Shown here one piece after another: positions 5,861-14,062 of a DNA stretch of 22,440 nt. Origin of the DNA: Candidatus Fermentibacterota bacterium. GTDB lineage: Bacteria > Fermentibacterota > Fermentibacteria > Fermentibacterales > Fermentibacteraceae. Made by a program: the position numbers and the translations under genes. Location: assembly GCA_002748705.1 (NCBI GenBank), contig PDSZ01000014.1:1-22440 (forward strand). The letters run 5' to 3'. The notes under the pieces are model-generated. The model saw nothing but the letters and a program-made list of their open reading frames with translations, searched no databases and was not told the origin of the DNA. How positions within the stretch are numbered: position 1 is the first letter of the stretch; each line of letters starts with the position of its first letter.

Positions 5861-6277
5861 TTGCTCAAAGGAATCACACTTACGATTCCCAGTGATGAAT
5901 CACTTCTTGAGACAATTCAGGTTTTCATCGAAAAGGTAGGTTGCACTGCAGGGGTCTCCAAAGACGATGTTACCAGTCTTTCCATCGCTGTGATGGAAGT
6001 GGTGAAGAACGGTATGGAACACGGAAATCAGGGAGATCCGGAAAAATCTGTAACCATTTCAATTGACGCGTTTCCCGGAAGGCTGCAGTTCCTTATTGAT
6101 GACTGCGGCAGCTGGAAGCCTGATTCTGAGCTTGGTCATCGCCCTGGAGAAGGGGAAGATCTTATGAGTACCAGAGGAAGAGGTGTGCTTATCGCCAGGA
6201 ATCTGTCAAGATGGCTCGACTACAGTCTGAATCCTGAGGGAAAAACCAGAGCTACACTGATCTGGCCTCTTAACTGA
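5861..6277 (+). CDS. RsbW/SpoIIAB-like serine kinase (anti-sigma factor type HATPase)
   Basis: This 138-residue GHKL ATPase contains all core boxes. The N box is AVMEVVKNGMEHGNQ (Glu46, Asn50, His54-Gly-Asn), the G1 box is IDDCGSW near 79-85, and the G2 box is TRGRGVLIARN near 104-114. The size fits a stand-alone anti-sigma kinase. It should phosphorylate the adjacent STAS protein and sequester a target when free. The start is TTG at 5861, two bases after the STAS stop, with AAAGG just upstream; no later start would preserve the N-terminal strand. Translation is probably coupled to the STAS gene and to the following phosphatase (10-base gap). The partner it sequesters could be a sigma factor elsewhere or another effector. 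Confidence 0.94.
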   Translation: MLKGITLTIPSDESLLETIQVFIEKVGCTAGVSKDDVTSLSIAVMEVVKNGMEHGNQGDPEKSVTISIDAFPGRLQFLIDDCGSWKPDSELGHRPGEGEDLMSTRGRGVLIARNLSRWLDYSLNPEGKTRATLIWPLN

Positions 6278-6287
6278 CGGAGTTCGA

Positions 6288-9200
6288 ATGCCTGACAGTT
6301 TCGATCTTCTGGTCTGGGCGGATACTTCTGTTCTTGAAGCCGGGGTCGATTCGGTAATCCTCTCTGAAACAGGTAATCTGCGTCCTCCAGGCTGGGCGGA
6401 CAGAGTAAAAGTCTTCCAGGAGGAATCCGAAGTACTTCCAGATGCTATTCTCTTTCTGCTGGGGGAGAGACCTTCCGCATCGGCCAGAGCCATGTTTTTC
6501 AAGATGTTTCGTCTCGGTGTTCCTGTGGGGGCCCTTGTTTCAGCAACAGATCACAGTTCTGAACCGGTATTCTCAAAGCTTAAAGAGTGGGAGCGTCTCT
6601 GGCTGTGGCAGACCAGAGGTGACCTTATTGCACTTCTGCAAAACACAGTTGAGCAGTGGATATGCAGTATCAACAGAGACCTTGACTCATACCCTTCAGG
6701 GGAAGAGCTGATTCAGTCATGGAACGGTGTTGCAGGAGAATCAGTGGACATGGAGAGTCTGCTCAGAGCATTTTCCATTCTCAGGAACAGAGGCTTTGTG
6801 TGCCTGTCAGGCTCAATGGGCGCAGGAAAAACTACTCTGGCACGACTTCTTCTGATGGAAGCAGCCGATGAGGGACTTGTACCTATGGAGCACATTGACA
6901 GCAATGTGTCGGCATTCAAAATAGAGCGGCTTCTTCGAGGGCCTGATGACTGTATACTGCTTTTTGATATCGACTCAATAAGAAGGCAGACTGAGATTCA
7001 CCCTCTTCATCTTTTTCACTCTGTGCTTACAGTTATTCTCAGGGCTACCGATTCCAGAAGAAGAGTTGTTCTCACCTCATCTGATCCCAGAATGGCAGGT
7101 CTCTTTTCCCTGTTCGGTGATGCCCATGTGATTCTTCCGGCGCCTGAGGAAAACAGACAATGGAGAATAGAAGAGGGCGAGAAGGCACTGTCTGCCTTCA
7201 AAAATCTTGATCTGTTCTCAAAAGCCGAACTGGTTCTTCTCTCTCTCTTTGAACCTATTGTTTCCGAGACACTGTTCAGATCTTCTCTCTTTGAAATATG
7301 GTCCCGTCTTCACTTCCTTTTGAGGGAGACCTTTCCCAGAACAGAGACCCTTGAGGAAATGTACTCAAAGACAAGGGCCTCAAGGGGAGTAACTCCATTC
7401 AGAAGGCTCTCCGTAGATGGGGTGATTCATCTCTGCAGTGGCGATACACTTCTTCTGTCAGCCGTTGACAGAGGGCTTGCAGACCTTTCCGGCGGCGGAA
7501 GTCCTCTTATTCGAGTGGTTATGGAAACTCTGCTGAACAGTTCGGTTCCAGAGCAGAGAAGAGCAGGATACAGTATTGCCCATATGTACAGGCACCTCTC
7601 TTCATCGGAAAAGTCAAGGCTGCTTTTTACAGCATCAAAAGAGACCATAGAGGAAAATGTTACTGATTTCTTTGCGATGCTCCTTTCTGACAGAGAGGCA
7701 TTTGACAGGGCATCAGAAGGTCTTTGCAGGCACATTCTGGACTCTGGACAGGTTGAGCTGAGAAGAGCCCTTGCTCTGGCTCTGGGGAACCCATGGCTTC
7801 GAAAAGACCACTACTTCAGAGACCTTGTGGAAGCCGCTGCAGCAGACGAAGACGAACTTGTGCGCGGTAATCTGCTCCAGTCCATAGATATGTGGGGTGT
7901 GGCAGGAGACCCTGGCGGATTCGTGGAAACATTCCTCCTGGACAGGTCACCGGTGGTGAGAAGAGTTCTTCTATTCCTTTTGGGACGCCGTTTTCCAAGG
8001 CTCTCAGAGGGGGAAATGGCCATTGTTAACGATGCTCTTTCCGTAGGCAGCAATGATGATGAACTCACAGAGCTTGTGAGAGGTCTGATGAACAGACAGA
8101 TGGGAGAATTTGACCAGGAGTCCTGTGATCTTCTCTGGCTGCTTATGCATAGGCTTCCTGAGGGAGGCAGAGGTATAGTGGCCTTTACCGTGGGTGCCAG
8201 AATAAGGTTTTTTGATCCGGAAATCCGTAACGCGCTCTTCACCGATATAGGTAAGAACGATATTCACACAGTAGCCCAGTGCATGCTGATGAGCTACGAG
8301 GATCTTTCCACAGAAGAGAAAAGCATACTCTGGCATCTGATAGCGGAGCATATGCCTGTGAGCAATGAGATGGCTGCCATGGTGCTTCCCTATGTAAGGA
8401 TACTTGAGGAGGACGAGCAGCGTACACTGCTGAAACTTGCCTTGACAGGCGAGGGTTTCGGAGGCAGAGAATCTCTCTCTCAGCTTCTCGCAGGCGGCAG
8501 GGAGGATGTTGCCTGGATAACCCTTGATGTGGTAAACAGTCTTCTTAACAAAGGTAGCGTTGAGGAGCGTTTGCGGTTACCCTGGTTCCTTCTCTGGAAC
8601 CGGGACTCTCTTGGGGAGCCTGCATGGAATATGCTGGGCATGCTGGCTGCAGATGATGACGCATCTGTGAGGAAGGCTATGGCTTTCGGTATAAGGCGTC
8701 TGGGGCTCTCAGGGGAAAAGGAGCTAAAGTTCCTGAACAGGCTTTCCGGTGACTCTGAAAGATCAGTTCGCGCTGCTGCCGGAGAAGCTCTGGCTGAACT
8801 GGCAGAATCTGAAGAACTGTTCGCAGGGCAGGTGGCAGAAATGTGTTCCGACAGTGATCCCTTTGTAAGAATGAGTATTCTCAGAGGGGCCAACTGTGCG
8901 GAGAAGCCTGATATTCAGGCTAAAACACGCTTCTTTGTCAGTTTTCTTGATGACAGTGACTCTTCTGTAAGGCTTCAGGCTGTGAACTCTATCTCAGAGC
9001 TTCAGAGTATACCTGAAGTTCCGAAGCTTGCAGAAAAACTTGCATCGTTGCTCAGCGACAGGTCGGAAGAGGTAAGGGACGCTGTGGTGACACTTGTTAC
9101 CGGTCATCCGTCTGTAACAACATCAAGAACACTCAGGGAAAAACTGCCGGATCTCTATCTGGGAAGGCATTCCGGAGGTGATTCACTGGCAGTGGAACTG

Positions 9201-9908
9201 AATACAGCGAGACAGTTGCAGATGGGGCTTCTGCCTGAAGCTCCTCCTGAATTTGACGGCTATGATATCGGCGTTTACTACAGCTCAGCCAGAGAGGTAG
9301 GAGGGGATTACTACGACTTCTTCAACCTTCCCGGCAGAAATCTTGGTCTTGCAGTTGCAGATGTATCCGGCAAAGGCATTCCTGCTGCACTGACAATGGC
9401 AGGAATGAAGGGAACTCTCGGAGCAAGTGTTCAGAGCATTTTCGATATCACAAAGATAGTTTCCCAGGTAAACAACGAGCTTACCATGAAAGGGGAAGCA
9501 TCAAGCCTTGTAGGAATGTTCTACGGTGTGCTTGATACAAGGAACGGTCTTCTTACCTTCTGCAATGCCGGTCATAATCCTCCTCTTCTTATAAGACGGG
9601 ATGGTTCAGTGGAGGAACTGGAGACAGGCGGTATTCTCATGGGTGTGATGGAAAACGCACCATACAGTATGGGCACCAGGCAGATACATTCCGGTGATGT
9701 ACTGGTTATGTACACCGACGGTATAACTGAGACAATGGACGAGAATGATGTGGAATATGGTGTTTCTGGCCTGACAGATACTGTTCTCAGACACAGAGAC
9801 CTGGGGGCCGATCAGATAGTTGACAGAATACTGAAGGCAGTTAAGCGCCACGGAGGTTCTGCTGCCCAGGCAGATGACAGAACCCTGGTAGTGGTTAAAC
9901 ACAGGTAG
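6288..9908 (+). CDS. Giant P-loop ATPase / HEAT-repeat / SpoIIE phosphatase fusion
   Basis: This 1206-residue cytoplasmic protein combines domains rarely joined. Residues 1-130 look like a receiver-type alpha/beta domain without a recognisable phospho-acceptor site (DLLVWADTSVLEAG at the start). Residues about 160-390 hold a P-loop NTPase: Walker A GSMGAGKT (175-182), Walker B CILLFDID (222-229), a sensor-like VVLTSSDP, then probable winged-helix segments. Residues about 400-960 are helical repeats of HEAT type (for example DPFVRMSILRGAN, DSSVRLQAVNSI, SEEVRDAVVTLV). Residues about 965-1206 are a PP2C/SpoIIE domain with metal Asps in GGDYYDF (D1007), VADVSGKG (D1025), YTDGITE (D1144) and ADDRT (D1196/1197). 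It presumably dephosphorylates the neighbouring STAS protein; the ATPase-HEAT part would be the signal sensor. The ATG has GGAG upstream. No membrane segment is seen. Confidence 0.93.
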   Translation: MPDSFDLLVWADTSVLEAGVDSVILSETGNLRPPGWADRVKVFQEESEVLPDAILFLLGERPSASARAMFFKMFRLGVPVGALVSATDHSSEPVFSKLKEWERLWLWQTRGDLIALLQNTVEQWICSINRDLDSYPSGEELIQSWNGVAGESVDMESLLRAFSILRNRGFVCLSGSMGAGKTTLARLLLMEAADEGLVPMEHIDSNVSAFKIERLLRGPDDCILLFDIDSIRRQTEIHPLHLFHSVLTVILRATDSRRRVVLTSSDPRMAGLFSLFGDAHVILPAPEENRQWRIEEGEKALSAFKNLDLFSKAELVLLSLFEPIVSETLFRSSLFEIWSRLHFLLRETFPRTETLEEMYSKTRASRGVTPFRRLSVDGVIHLCSGDTLLLSAVDRGLADLSGGGSPLIRVVMETLLNSSVPEQRRAGYSIAHMYRHLSSSEKSRLLFTASKETIEENVTDFFAMLLSDREAFDRASEGLCRHILDSGQVELRRALALALGNPWLRKDHYFRDLVEAAAADEDELVRGNLLQSIDMWGVAGDPGGFVETFLLDRSPVVRRVLLFLLGRRFPRLSEGEMAIVNDALSVGSNDDELTELVRGLMNRQMGEFDQESCDLLWLLMHRLPEGGRGIVAFTVGARIRFFDPEIRNALFTDIGKNDIHTVAQCMLMSYEDLSTEEKSILWHLIAEHMPVSNEMAAMVLPYVRILEEDEQRTLLKLALTGEGFGGRESLSQLLAGGREDVAWITLDVVNSLLNKGSVEERLRLPWFLLWNRDSLGEPAWNMLGMLAADDDASVRKAMAFGIRRLGLSGEKELKFLNRLSGDSERSVRAAAGEALAELAESEELFAGQVAEMCSDSDPFVRMSILRGANCAEKPDIQAKTRFFVSFLDDSDSSVRLQAVNSISELQSIPEVPKLAEKLASLLSDRSEEVRDAVVTLVTGHPSVTTSRTLREKLPDLYLGRHSGGDSLAVELNTARQLQMGLLPEAPPEFDGYDIGVYYSSAREVGGDYYDFFNLPGRNLGLAVADVSGKGIPAALTMAGMKGTLGASVQSIFDITKIVSQVNNELTMKGEASSLVGMFYGVLDTRNGLLTFCNAGHNPPLLIRRDGSVEELETGGILMGVMENAPYSMGTRQIHSGDVLVMYTDGITETMDENDVEYGVSGLTDTVLRHRDLGADQIVDRILKAVKRHGGSAAQADDRTLVVVKHR

Positions 9909-9914
9909 GGTCTG

Positions 9915-10703
9915 ATGTATACAGCTCCGGTTTTTCTGCTCTCGGATTTCGGCCATGATGATGCGTATGTTGCCCAGATGAAAGCTTCTGTTATCAAAGT
10001 GACCGGAACCGAGGTCCTCCTTGTTGACATTTGTCATACTGTACCTGCTGGAGATATTCTCTCAGGAGCATTTCACCTTAAGTCTTCTCTTGAGCATCTT
10101 CCTGAAGGCTCGGTGGTTCTGGCAGTGGTGGATCCAGGTGTAGGCAGCTCAAGAGCAGGGCTTGCTGCAAGATGGAAGGGCAGGTATGTCATAGCCCCTG
10201 ACAACGGTCTTATATCACTTATGGGAACCCTCGATGACTGCCGAAAACTGCCAGAGGCTCCTGAAGGTTCCTCATCCACCTTTCACGGAAGAGACCTGTT
10301 TGCCATTTGCGCAGCGTATGCAGCAGTGGATCCGGACTGGATGCAAACTCTGAAAAAGCTTGAAGAGCCGGTAAAGCTTTCTTTTCTTAAGAACACAGTT
10401 TCCGACAATGCCATTGAAACTACAGTTCTTCATGTGGATCACTTCGGGAACTGTATTCTGAATATTCCAGATTCTCACAGGGAAATAACAGGTGTATACG
10501 ACAGAGCATTCTCAGCGGCTTGTGATTCCTCTCTTATTCATACAGATCATTATCAGCAGGGAGACGCGAAAGAACTCATGCTTCTTGCAGGCAGTCAGGG
10601 ATACCTGGAGCTTGCTTTGAACGGAGGATCTGCTGGGGCATTTATGGGTATCAGAGCTGGAGACAGGGTAACACTTTCATCAGAAAAAGGCGGTTTGCAG
10701 TGA
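9915..10703 (+). CDS. SAM hydroxide adenosyltransferase (DUF62 family)
   Basis: This 262-residue enzyme matches the family that hydrolyses S-adenosylmethionine to adenosine and methionine with hydroxide. LLSDFGHDDAYVAQMK opens the N-terminal domain. VDPGVGSSR supplies the conserved Asp and Arg, and APDNGLIS and TFHGRDLFA supply further active-site residues, including the His. The C-terminal domain begins near VDHFGNCILNI. The length is normal. It starts six bases after the phosphatase stop and overlaps the next gene by four bases (GTGA), so it belongs to the same operon. Why SAM hydrolysis should accompany a partner switch is unknown; housekeeping removal of off-isomer SAM is one idea, but this is inference. 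Confidence 0.93.
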   Translation: MYTAPVFLLSDFGHDDAYVAQMKASVIKVTGTEVLLVDICHTVPAGDILSGAFHLKSSLEHLPEGSVVLAVVDPGVGSSRAGLAARWKGRYVIAPDNGLISLMGTLDDCRKLPEAPEGSSSTFHGRDLFAICAAYAAVDPDWMQTLKKLEEPVKLSFLKNTVSDNAIETTVLHVDHFGNCILNIPDSHREITGVYDRAFSAACDSSLIHTDHYQQGDAKELMLLAGSQGYLELALNGGSAGAFMGIRAGDRVTLSSEKGGLQ

Positions 10704-11827
10704 AGCATATAGGACTTCTTCTTCATTTCTATCAGCCGCCTACTCAGGATCCGAAGATTGTGATGAAGATTAACAGGGAGTGTTACCTGCCTCTCTTTGA
10801 GATGCTTCAGCGTTCAGAATACGAGATTACAATCAACATAAACTATTCCCTTACTGAACAGCTTGAGCGGTTATCCCCTGATACTCTGAGAGCTGCTTCC
10901 AGACTTGCCGGATGCTCCTTTACAGGAAGCGGTGCTTATCATCCTATTCTGCCCCTGATTCCAGATGATGAGGTTATAAGGCAGCTGGAACTCAATGACT
11001 GTCTTAACAGCAGGGCACTTGGTGAAGTTTACCGCCCCTCAGGGGTATTTCCACCGGAGATGGCTGTTAATGAGCATACAGTGAGAACAATAGGGTCAAA
11101 GGGGTACAGATGGACCATTACCGATGATGTACCCTGGGTCTTTTCAGGAAGAGAAGCGCCTTTCAACTGGATACCTGCTGTTGACGGAACTGCGGTATTT
11201 CTGAGAAGCAACTTCTGGTCGAACCGTATATCTTTTCATGGTAATGACGGTTCTGCAATGGCAGACAGGATATACGAAGACCTGAAAGAATGGACAGGCG
11301 ATGATGATTCCTATGTTATTCTTGCGATGGATGGAGAAACCTACGGACATCACAGGACAGGTGCCATTGAGTTTTTTCTTTTTCCCTTTCTTGAGCGAAT
11401 AACTGAACTGGAAGGCATCAGGCTTTCATCACTTGACAGAATCTGCAGCAGTTTTCCACTCAGAGAATCTGATATTCCCGAAGGAAGCTGGTCTACAACT
11501 TTTCCTGATCTTGAAGCAGGAGAGCCTTTTCCACTCTGGTCACATTCAGCCAATCAGGACCACCGGGCATACCTGAAGCTTCTCCGCTTTGTTATGGAGA
11601 ACTCCTCTTTTAAACACTCTGAAGGGGTTGCCGATGAGGGGGATAAGATGTTATACTCGTGCCCGCTGTGGTGGGCTTCTTCGGGCCGCGAATCATATTC
11701 GCAGGTTCGCAGGGGTATACTGATGATTATTAAAGCAGCCCTTGAAGGGCTTCCTGCAGGTGAGCTTCTTGACAGAATGATGGAGCTTGCAGGGAAGATA
11801 CCTGCAATGGCGCGAAGGGATAGATAA
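10700..11827 (+). CDS. Glycoside hydrolase family 57-like protein
   Basis: This 375-residue protein has the family's conserved blocks. They are LLLHFYQPP at the N-terminus (HxxQP type), GSGAYHPILPLIP near 76-88, GVFPPEMAVN with the candidate nucleophile Glu120, and ILAMDGETYGHH with the candidate acid Asp211. GH57 enzymes act on alpha-glucans (amylase, branching or transferase activity) and usually lack a signal peptide, as here. It starts with GTG in a four-base overlap with the SAM hydrolase gene and its stop shares a base with the next ATG, so translation is coupled. The protein is shorter than many amylases of the family, and the C-terminal helical domain looks small. Exact substrate cannot be told; glycogen-type storage glucan is a guess. 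Confidence 0.88.
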   Translation: MKHIGLLLHFYQPPTQDPKIVMKINRECYLPLFEMLQRSEYEITININYSLTEQLERLSPDTLRAASRLAGCSFTGSGAYHPILPLIPDDEVIRQLELNDCLNSRALGEVYRPSGVFPPEMAVNEHTVRTIGSKGYRWTITDDVPWVFSGREAPFNWIPAVDGTAVFLRSNFWSNRISFHGNDGSAMADRIYEDLKEWTGDDDSYVILAMDGETYGHHRTGAIEFFLFPFLERITELEGIRLSSLDRICSSFPLRESDIPEGSWSTTFPDLEAGEPFPLWSHSANQDHRAYLKLLRFVMENSSFKHSEGVADEGDKMLYSCPLWWASSGRESYSQVRRGILMIIKAALEGLPAGELLDRMMELAGKIPAMARRDR

Positions 11828-12027
11828 TGCCTAAGAAAGACAGAACATTTACTGCAAAACTTGCCCACGAAAGCCGTACCGTTCTCAAGGAAATGTGCCC
11901 TGCATGCGGCAAGGAAAAAGTTCCTGTCGTTTATCTTGCTTCTCTTAAGGGGGCCCAAGAGACATGGCGTTCACAGAGACGCAGAGTCAAGGTCTGTGAC
12001 TGCAACAGAAAAGAGATATACGGCTAG
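11827..12027 (+). CDS. Small four-cysteine (putative zinc-ribbon) protein, function unknown
   Basis: This 66-residue protein has CPAC (Cys24, Cys27) and CDC (Cys57, Cys59), which together could bind one metal ion such as zinc. Between them is a strand-like VVYLASLKG and a basic stretch (RSQRRRVKV). The N-terminus is also basic (MPKKDRTFTAKL). The start ATG overlaps the GH57 stop by one base (TAATG), so it is the last gene of the coupled operon. It could be a nucleic-acid-binding or scaffold protein, but I recognise no family. Cys spacing is the only functional clue. Confidence 0.75.
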   Translation: MPKKDRTFTAKLAHESRTVLKEMCPACGKEKVPVVYLASLKGAQETWRSQRRRVKVCDCNRKEIYG

Positions 12028-12202
12028 TGTCCTACTCCGGCTGGAGCATCACAGGTCTGCTCATTTGTCATGCAGCCTGGTTTGACGCAGAAGAGTCTCC
12101 AAAGCAGATGTTTCTCTGAAGAATCTTCTGTTCATACCTGTACTGTCAAGACAGGCTAAATTATTGTATGAAGTATCACTGAACTAAAGACGGAGTCAGA
12201 CA
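12028..12202. other. Intergenic gap before the nucleotidyltransferase operon
   Basis: No gene is seen in these 175 bases. A short inverted repeat (CCTGT ... ACAGG, near 12137-12155) is present, and AT-rich sequence follows at about 12157-12170, but I cannot align a convincing promoter or terminator. A promoter here is expected because the operon on the left ends and a new one begins. Confidence 0.4.
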
Positions 12203-13042
12203 TTGATTACAGGGGTTCTGTTCCTTACAGCCGGTTATGGCATCAGGGCGGAACCCTTTTCTCTGTATCGTCCCAAGTGTCTTCTTCCATGGCAGGAAAA
12301 TACAGTACTTGGCAGTCTGGCATTGCAGCTCACTCAACTGAAACCTGAAATAGTAGCCTGCAATGCGTCCAGATGTCCTGAGCTGATACGCAGGGAGATG
12401 AAGAAGTACTGGAATGGCAGATTTGAGCTGCTTTTTGAGGAGAGACCACTGGGAACCGCCGGCACTCTGGCCAGAAATGCAGAGCTTATTCAGGGAAACT
12501 GGATTATCTGCAACACAGATTTCTGCATGGATATTCCCCTTGATGCCCTTGTGAAGACTTACTCTGAAAAAGATACAGGATGGACTGTTCTTACAGGAAA
12601 AATGCCGGAGTACGGCAGTTACAGGGCACTGGAGTTTGAAGGTGAAAAAAGGCACTACACAGGAATATCAGTTATTTCCGGAGAGGTGGCATCTGCTGCA
12701 GCCGAAGAACAGATTAGTGGAGGTGTCTTCAGTGATCTGCGCAGGGCAGCATATAAAAAGGGCATATCACTGAGCCAGTGTTTTACCTGTAACAGGTGGC
12801 TTGACCTTGGGGAAACTGAGCTGTTCAGAAAACATACTCTGGAAAAGGGAAGCTATATACACCCCTCTGCTGTGGTGGAAGACGGTGCTGTTCTTCAGGG
12901 CTTTTATTATGTAGGCGCAGGTTGTATTATCAGAAATGGTGGTTTCGTGCGAAATTCCGTTCTCCTTGAAGGATCAGAAGTCGGTGCTGGCTGCCAGGTG
13001 GAGGGAAGAGTGTTTTCCGGACACTTTTGCAGGGGGAAATAA
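12203..13042 (+). CDS. NTP-transferase (sugar-1-phosphate nucleotidyltransferase) with beta-helix tail
   Basis: This 279-residue protein begins with LTAGYGIRAEPFSLYRPKCLLPW, a variant of the GxGxR...PK signature of nucleotidyltransferases that make NDP-sugars. CNTDFCMD carries the metal-binding Asp. The C-terminal ~60 residues (YIHPSAVVEDGAVLQGFYYVGAGCIIRNG...) have the hexapeptide pattern of a left-handed beta-helix. Its partner gene encodes an APH-fold kinase immediately downstream, an arrangement like MurU and AmgK of the muropeptide recycling route. MurU itself usually lacks the helix tail, so the exact sugar is not fixed. The start is TTG at 12203 with CGGAG nine bases upstream. The product is likely a UDP- or GDP-activated sugar for the cell wall or polysaccharide. 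Confidence 0.88.
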   Translation: MITGVLFLTAGYGIRAEPFSLYRPKCLLPWQENTVLGSLALQLTQLKPEIVACNASRCPELIRREMKKYWNGRFELLFEERPLGTAGTLARNAELIQGNWIICNTDFCMDIPLDALVKTYSEKDTGWTVLTGKMPEYGSYRALEFEGEKRHYTGISVISGEVASAAAEEQISGGVFSDLRRAAYKKGISLSQCFTCNRWLDLGETELFRKHTLEKGSYIHPSAVVEDGAVLQGFYYVGAGCIIRNGGFVRNSVLLEGSEVGAGCQVEGRVFSGHFCRGK

Positions 13043-14053
13043 TTGACAGAAAAAATGGATGATCTGACATTCTGGATAGAAAACAGCTTTGGCAAACTTG
13101 ATTCAATAGAACCTCTTGCCGGTGATGCCTCATGCAGGGAGTTCTACAGAATTCACTCCAGCGGTGATGTCTTTGTAGCAATGGACAGTTCAAGAACACC
13201 TCTGTGGCCCTGGCTCGATATTCACAAGCTTCTCAGCGAAATGAATTTTCCTGTTCCTGAAATTGTGCTTTGCAATGAGAAGATGGGTTATGTGTTACAG
13301 GAGGATATTGGAGACTGCAGGCTTCTTGATGTTGAAGACCAGGATGATTATCTCAGGTATCTTCATAAGTCTCTTTCTCTGCTGAGAAGGCTTCAGAGGG
13401 AGATTACACCTGAAAAATCAAGTGTAAGCATTGCAGGAAGAAGGTACTTTACTTCCAGCTTCTTCATGGCTGAGATGGAGCATACCCTTGAACACCTTTT
13501 CTTTACGCTTCTCAAGGTTCCTGTTGAAGAACTGGTTGTAACCCAGAAGCTCTTGAGAGATCTCTGTGACAGGGCAATGGAATCTGAAAGCACAGTTTTT
13601 ACCCATAGAGACTATCATTCAGCCAACCTGATGATAAAAGATGACGCTGTCTATCTTCTGGACTGGCAGGATGCTCGCCAGGGGCCTGCGTGCTATGACC
13701 TTGCCAGTATACTGAGAGACAGTTACCGTGACTCAGGGGACCAGTGGCGAGGCATGGCTCAGGCACATATTCTGGGAATAAACGGAGCAAACCTTTTTCA
13801 GTTTGTGTTTTCAGCGCTTCAGAGAAATCTTAAGGCTATGGGTACCTTTGCCTATCAGTACAGAGCCCTGGGCAACGACACCTATCTTAATCACATTCCC
13901 AGAACACTCAGATACCTGGAAGACTATTCCAAAGTCTGTCCTGCGGTTGCTGAAACTGTGGATAATCTTATAAGACTTGTTGATAAATACACAGGTCAGA
14001 TTGATCTGAGGGACTTCAGGGATTCGGATAATCCTCTTAAAACTAACCTGTAA
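13043..14053 (+). CDS. APH-fold sugar kinase (AmgK-like phosphotransferase)
   Basis: This 336-residue protein has the aminoglycoside-phosphotransferase fold. GDASCREFYRI is the N-lobe loop typical of the AmgK group, YVLQEDIGD is the hinge, and FTHRDYHSANLMI contains the catalytic Asp and metal-binding Asn (HxDxxxxN). LLDWQDAR supplies the second metal Asp, with LASILRDSYR after it. AmgK phosphorylates N-acetylmuramate or N-acetylglucosamine at C1, the substrate that a partner nucleotidyltransferase then activates; the preceding gene fits that second step. The TTG start directly follows the previous stop codon, with AGGGGG eight bases upstream. An ATG at 13055 is an alternative. Sugar specificity is inferred only from gene pairing. 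Confidence 0.87.
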   Translation: MTEKMDDLTFWIENSFGKLDSIEPLAGDASCREFYRIHSSGDVFVAMDSSRTPLWPWLDIHKLLSEMNFPVPEIVLCNEKMGYVLQEDIGDCRLLDVEDQDDYLRYLHKSLSLLRRLQREITPEKSSVSIAGRRYFTSSFFMAEMEHTLEHLFFTLLKVPVEELVVTQKLLRDLCDRAMESESTVFTHRDYHSANLMIKDDAVYLLDWQDARQGPACYDLASILRDSYRDSGDQWRGMAQAHILGINGANLFQFVFSALQRNLKAMGTFAYQYRALGNDTYLNHIPRTLRYLEDYSKVCPAVAETVDNLIRLVDKYTGQIDLRDFRDSDNPLKTNL

Positions 14054-14062
14054 GGATTGGAA

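Noticed and set aside
5517..9908. Anti-phage defence system built on a STAND-like ATPase
   Set aside because: The P-loop plus HEAT sensor looks defence-like, but the output domain is a SpoIIE phosphatase beside STAS and kinase genes, and the neighbours are housekeeping. No nuclease, protease or toxin effector is present.
9915..10703. Fluorinase-type or chlorinase halogenation enzyme
   Set aside because: The fold is shared with SAM halogenases, but the Asp/Arg/His pattern and genomic context fit the hydroxide adenosyltransferase, and no biosynthetic cluster surrounds it.
12203..14053. Calling the pair murU and amgK outright
   Set aside because: The order and folds fit, but the beta-helix tail and variant signature leave the sugar uncertain, so no gene symbols are given.
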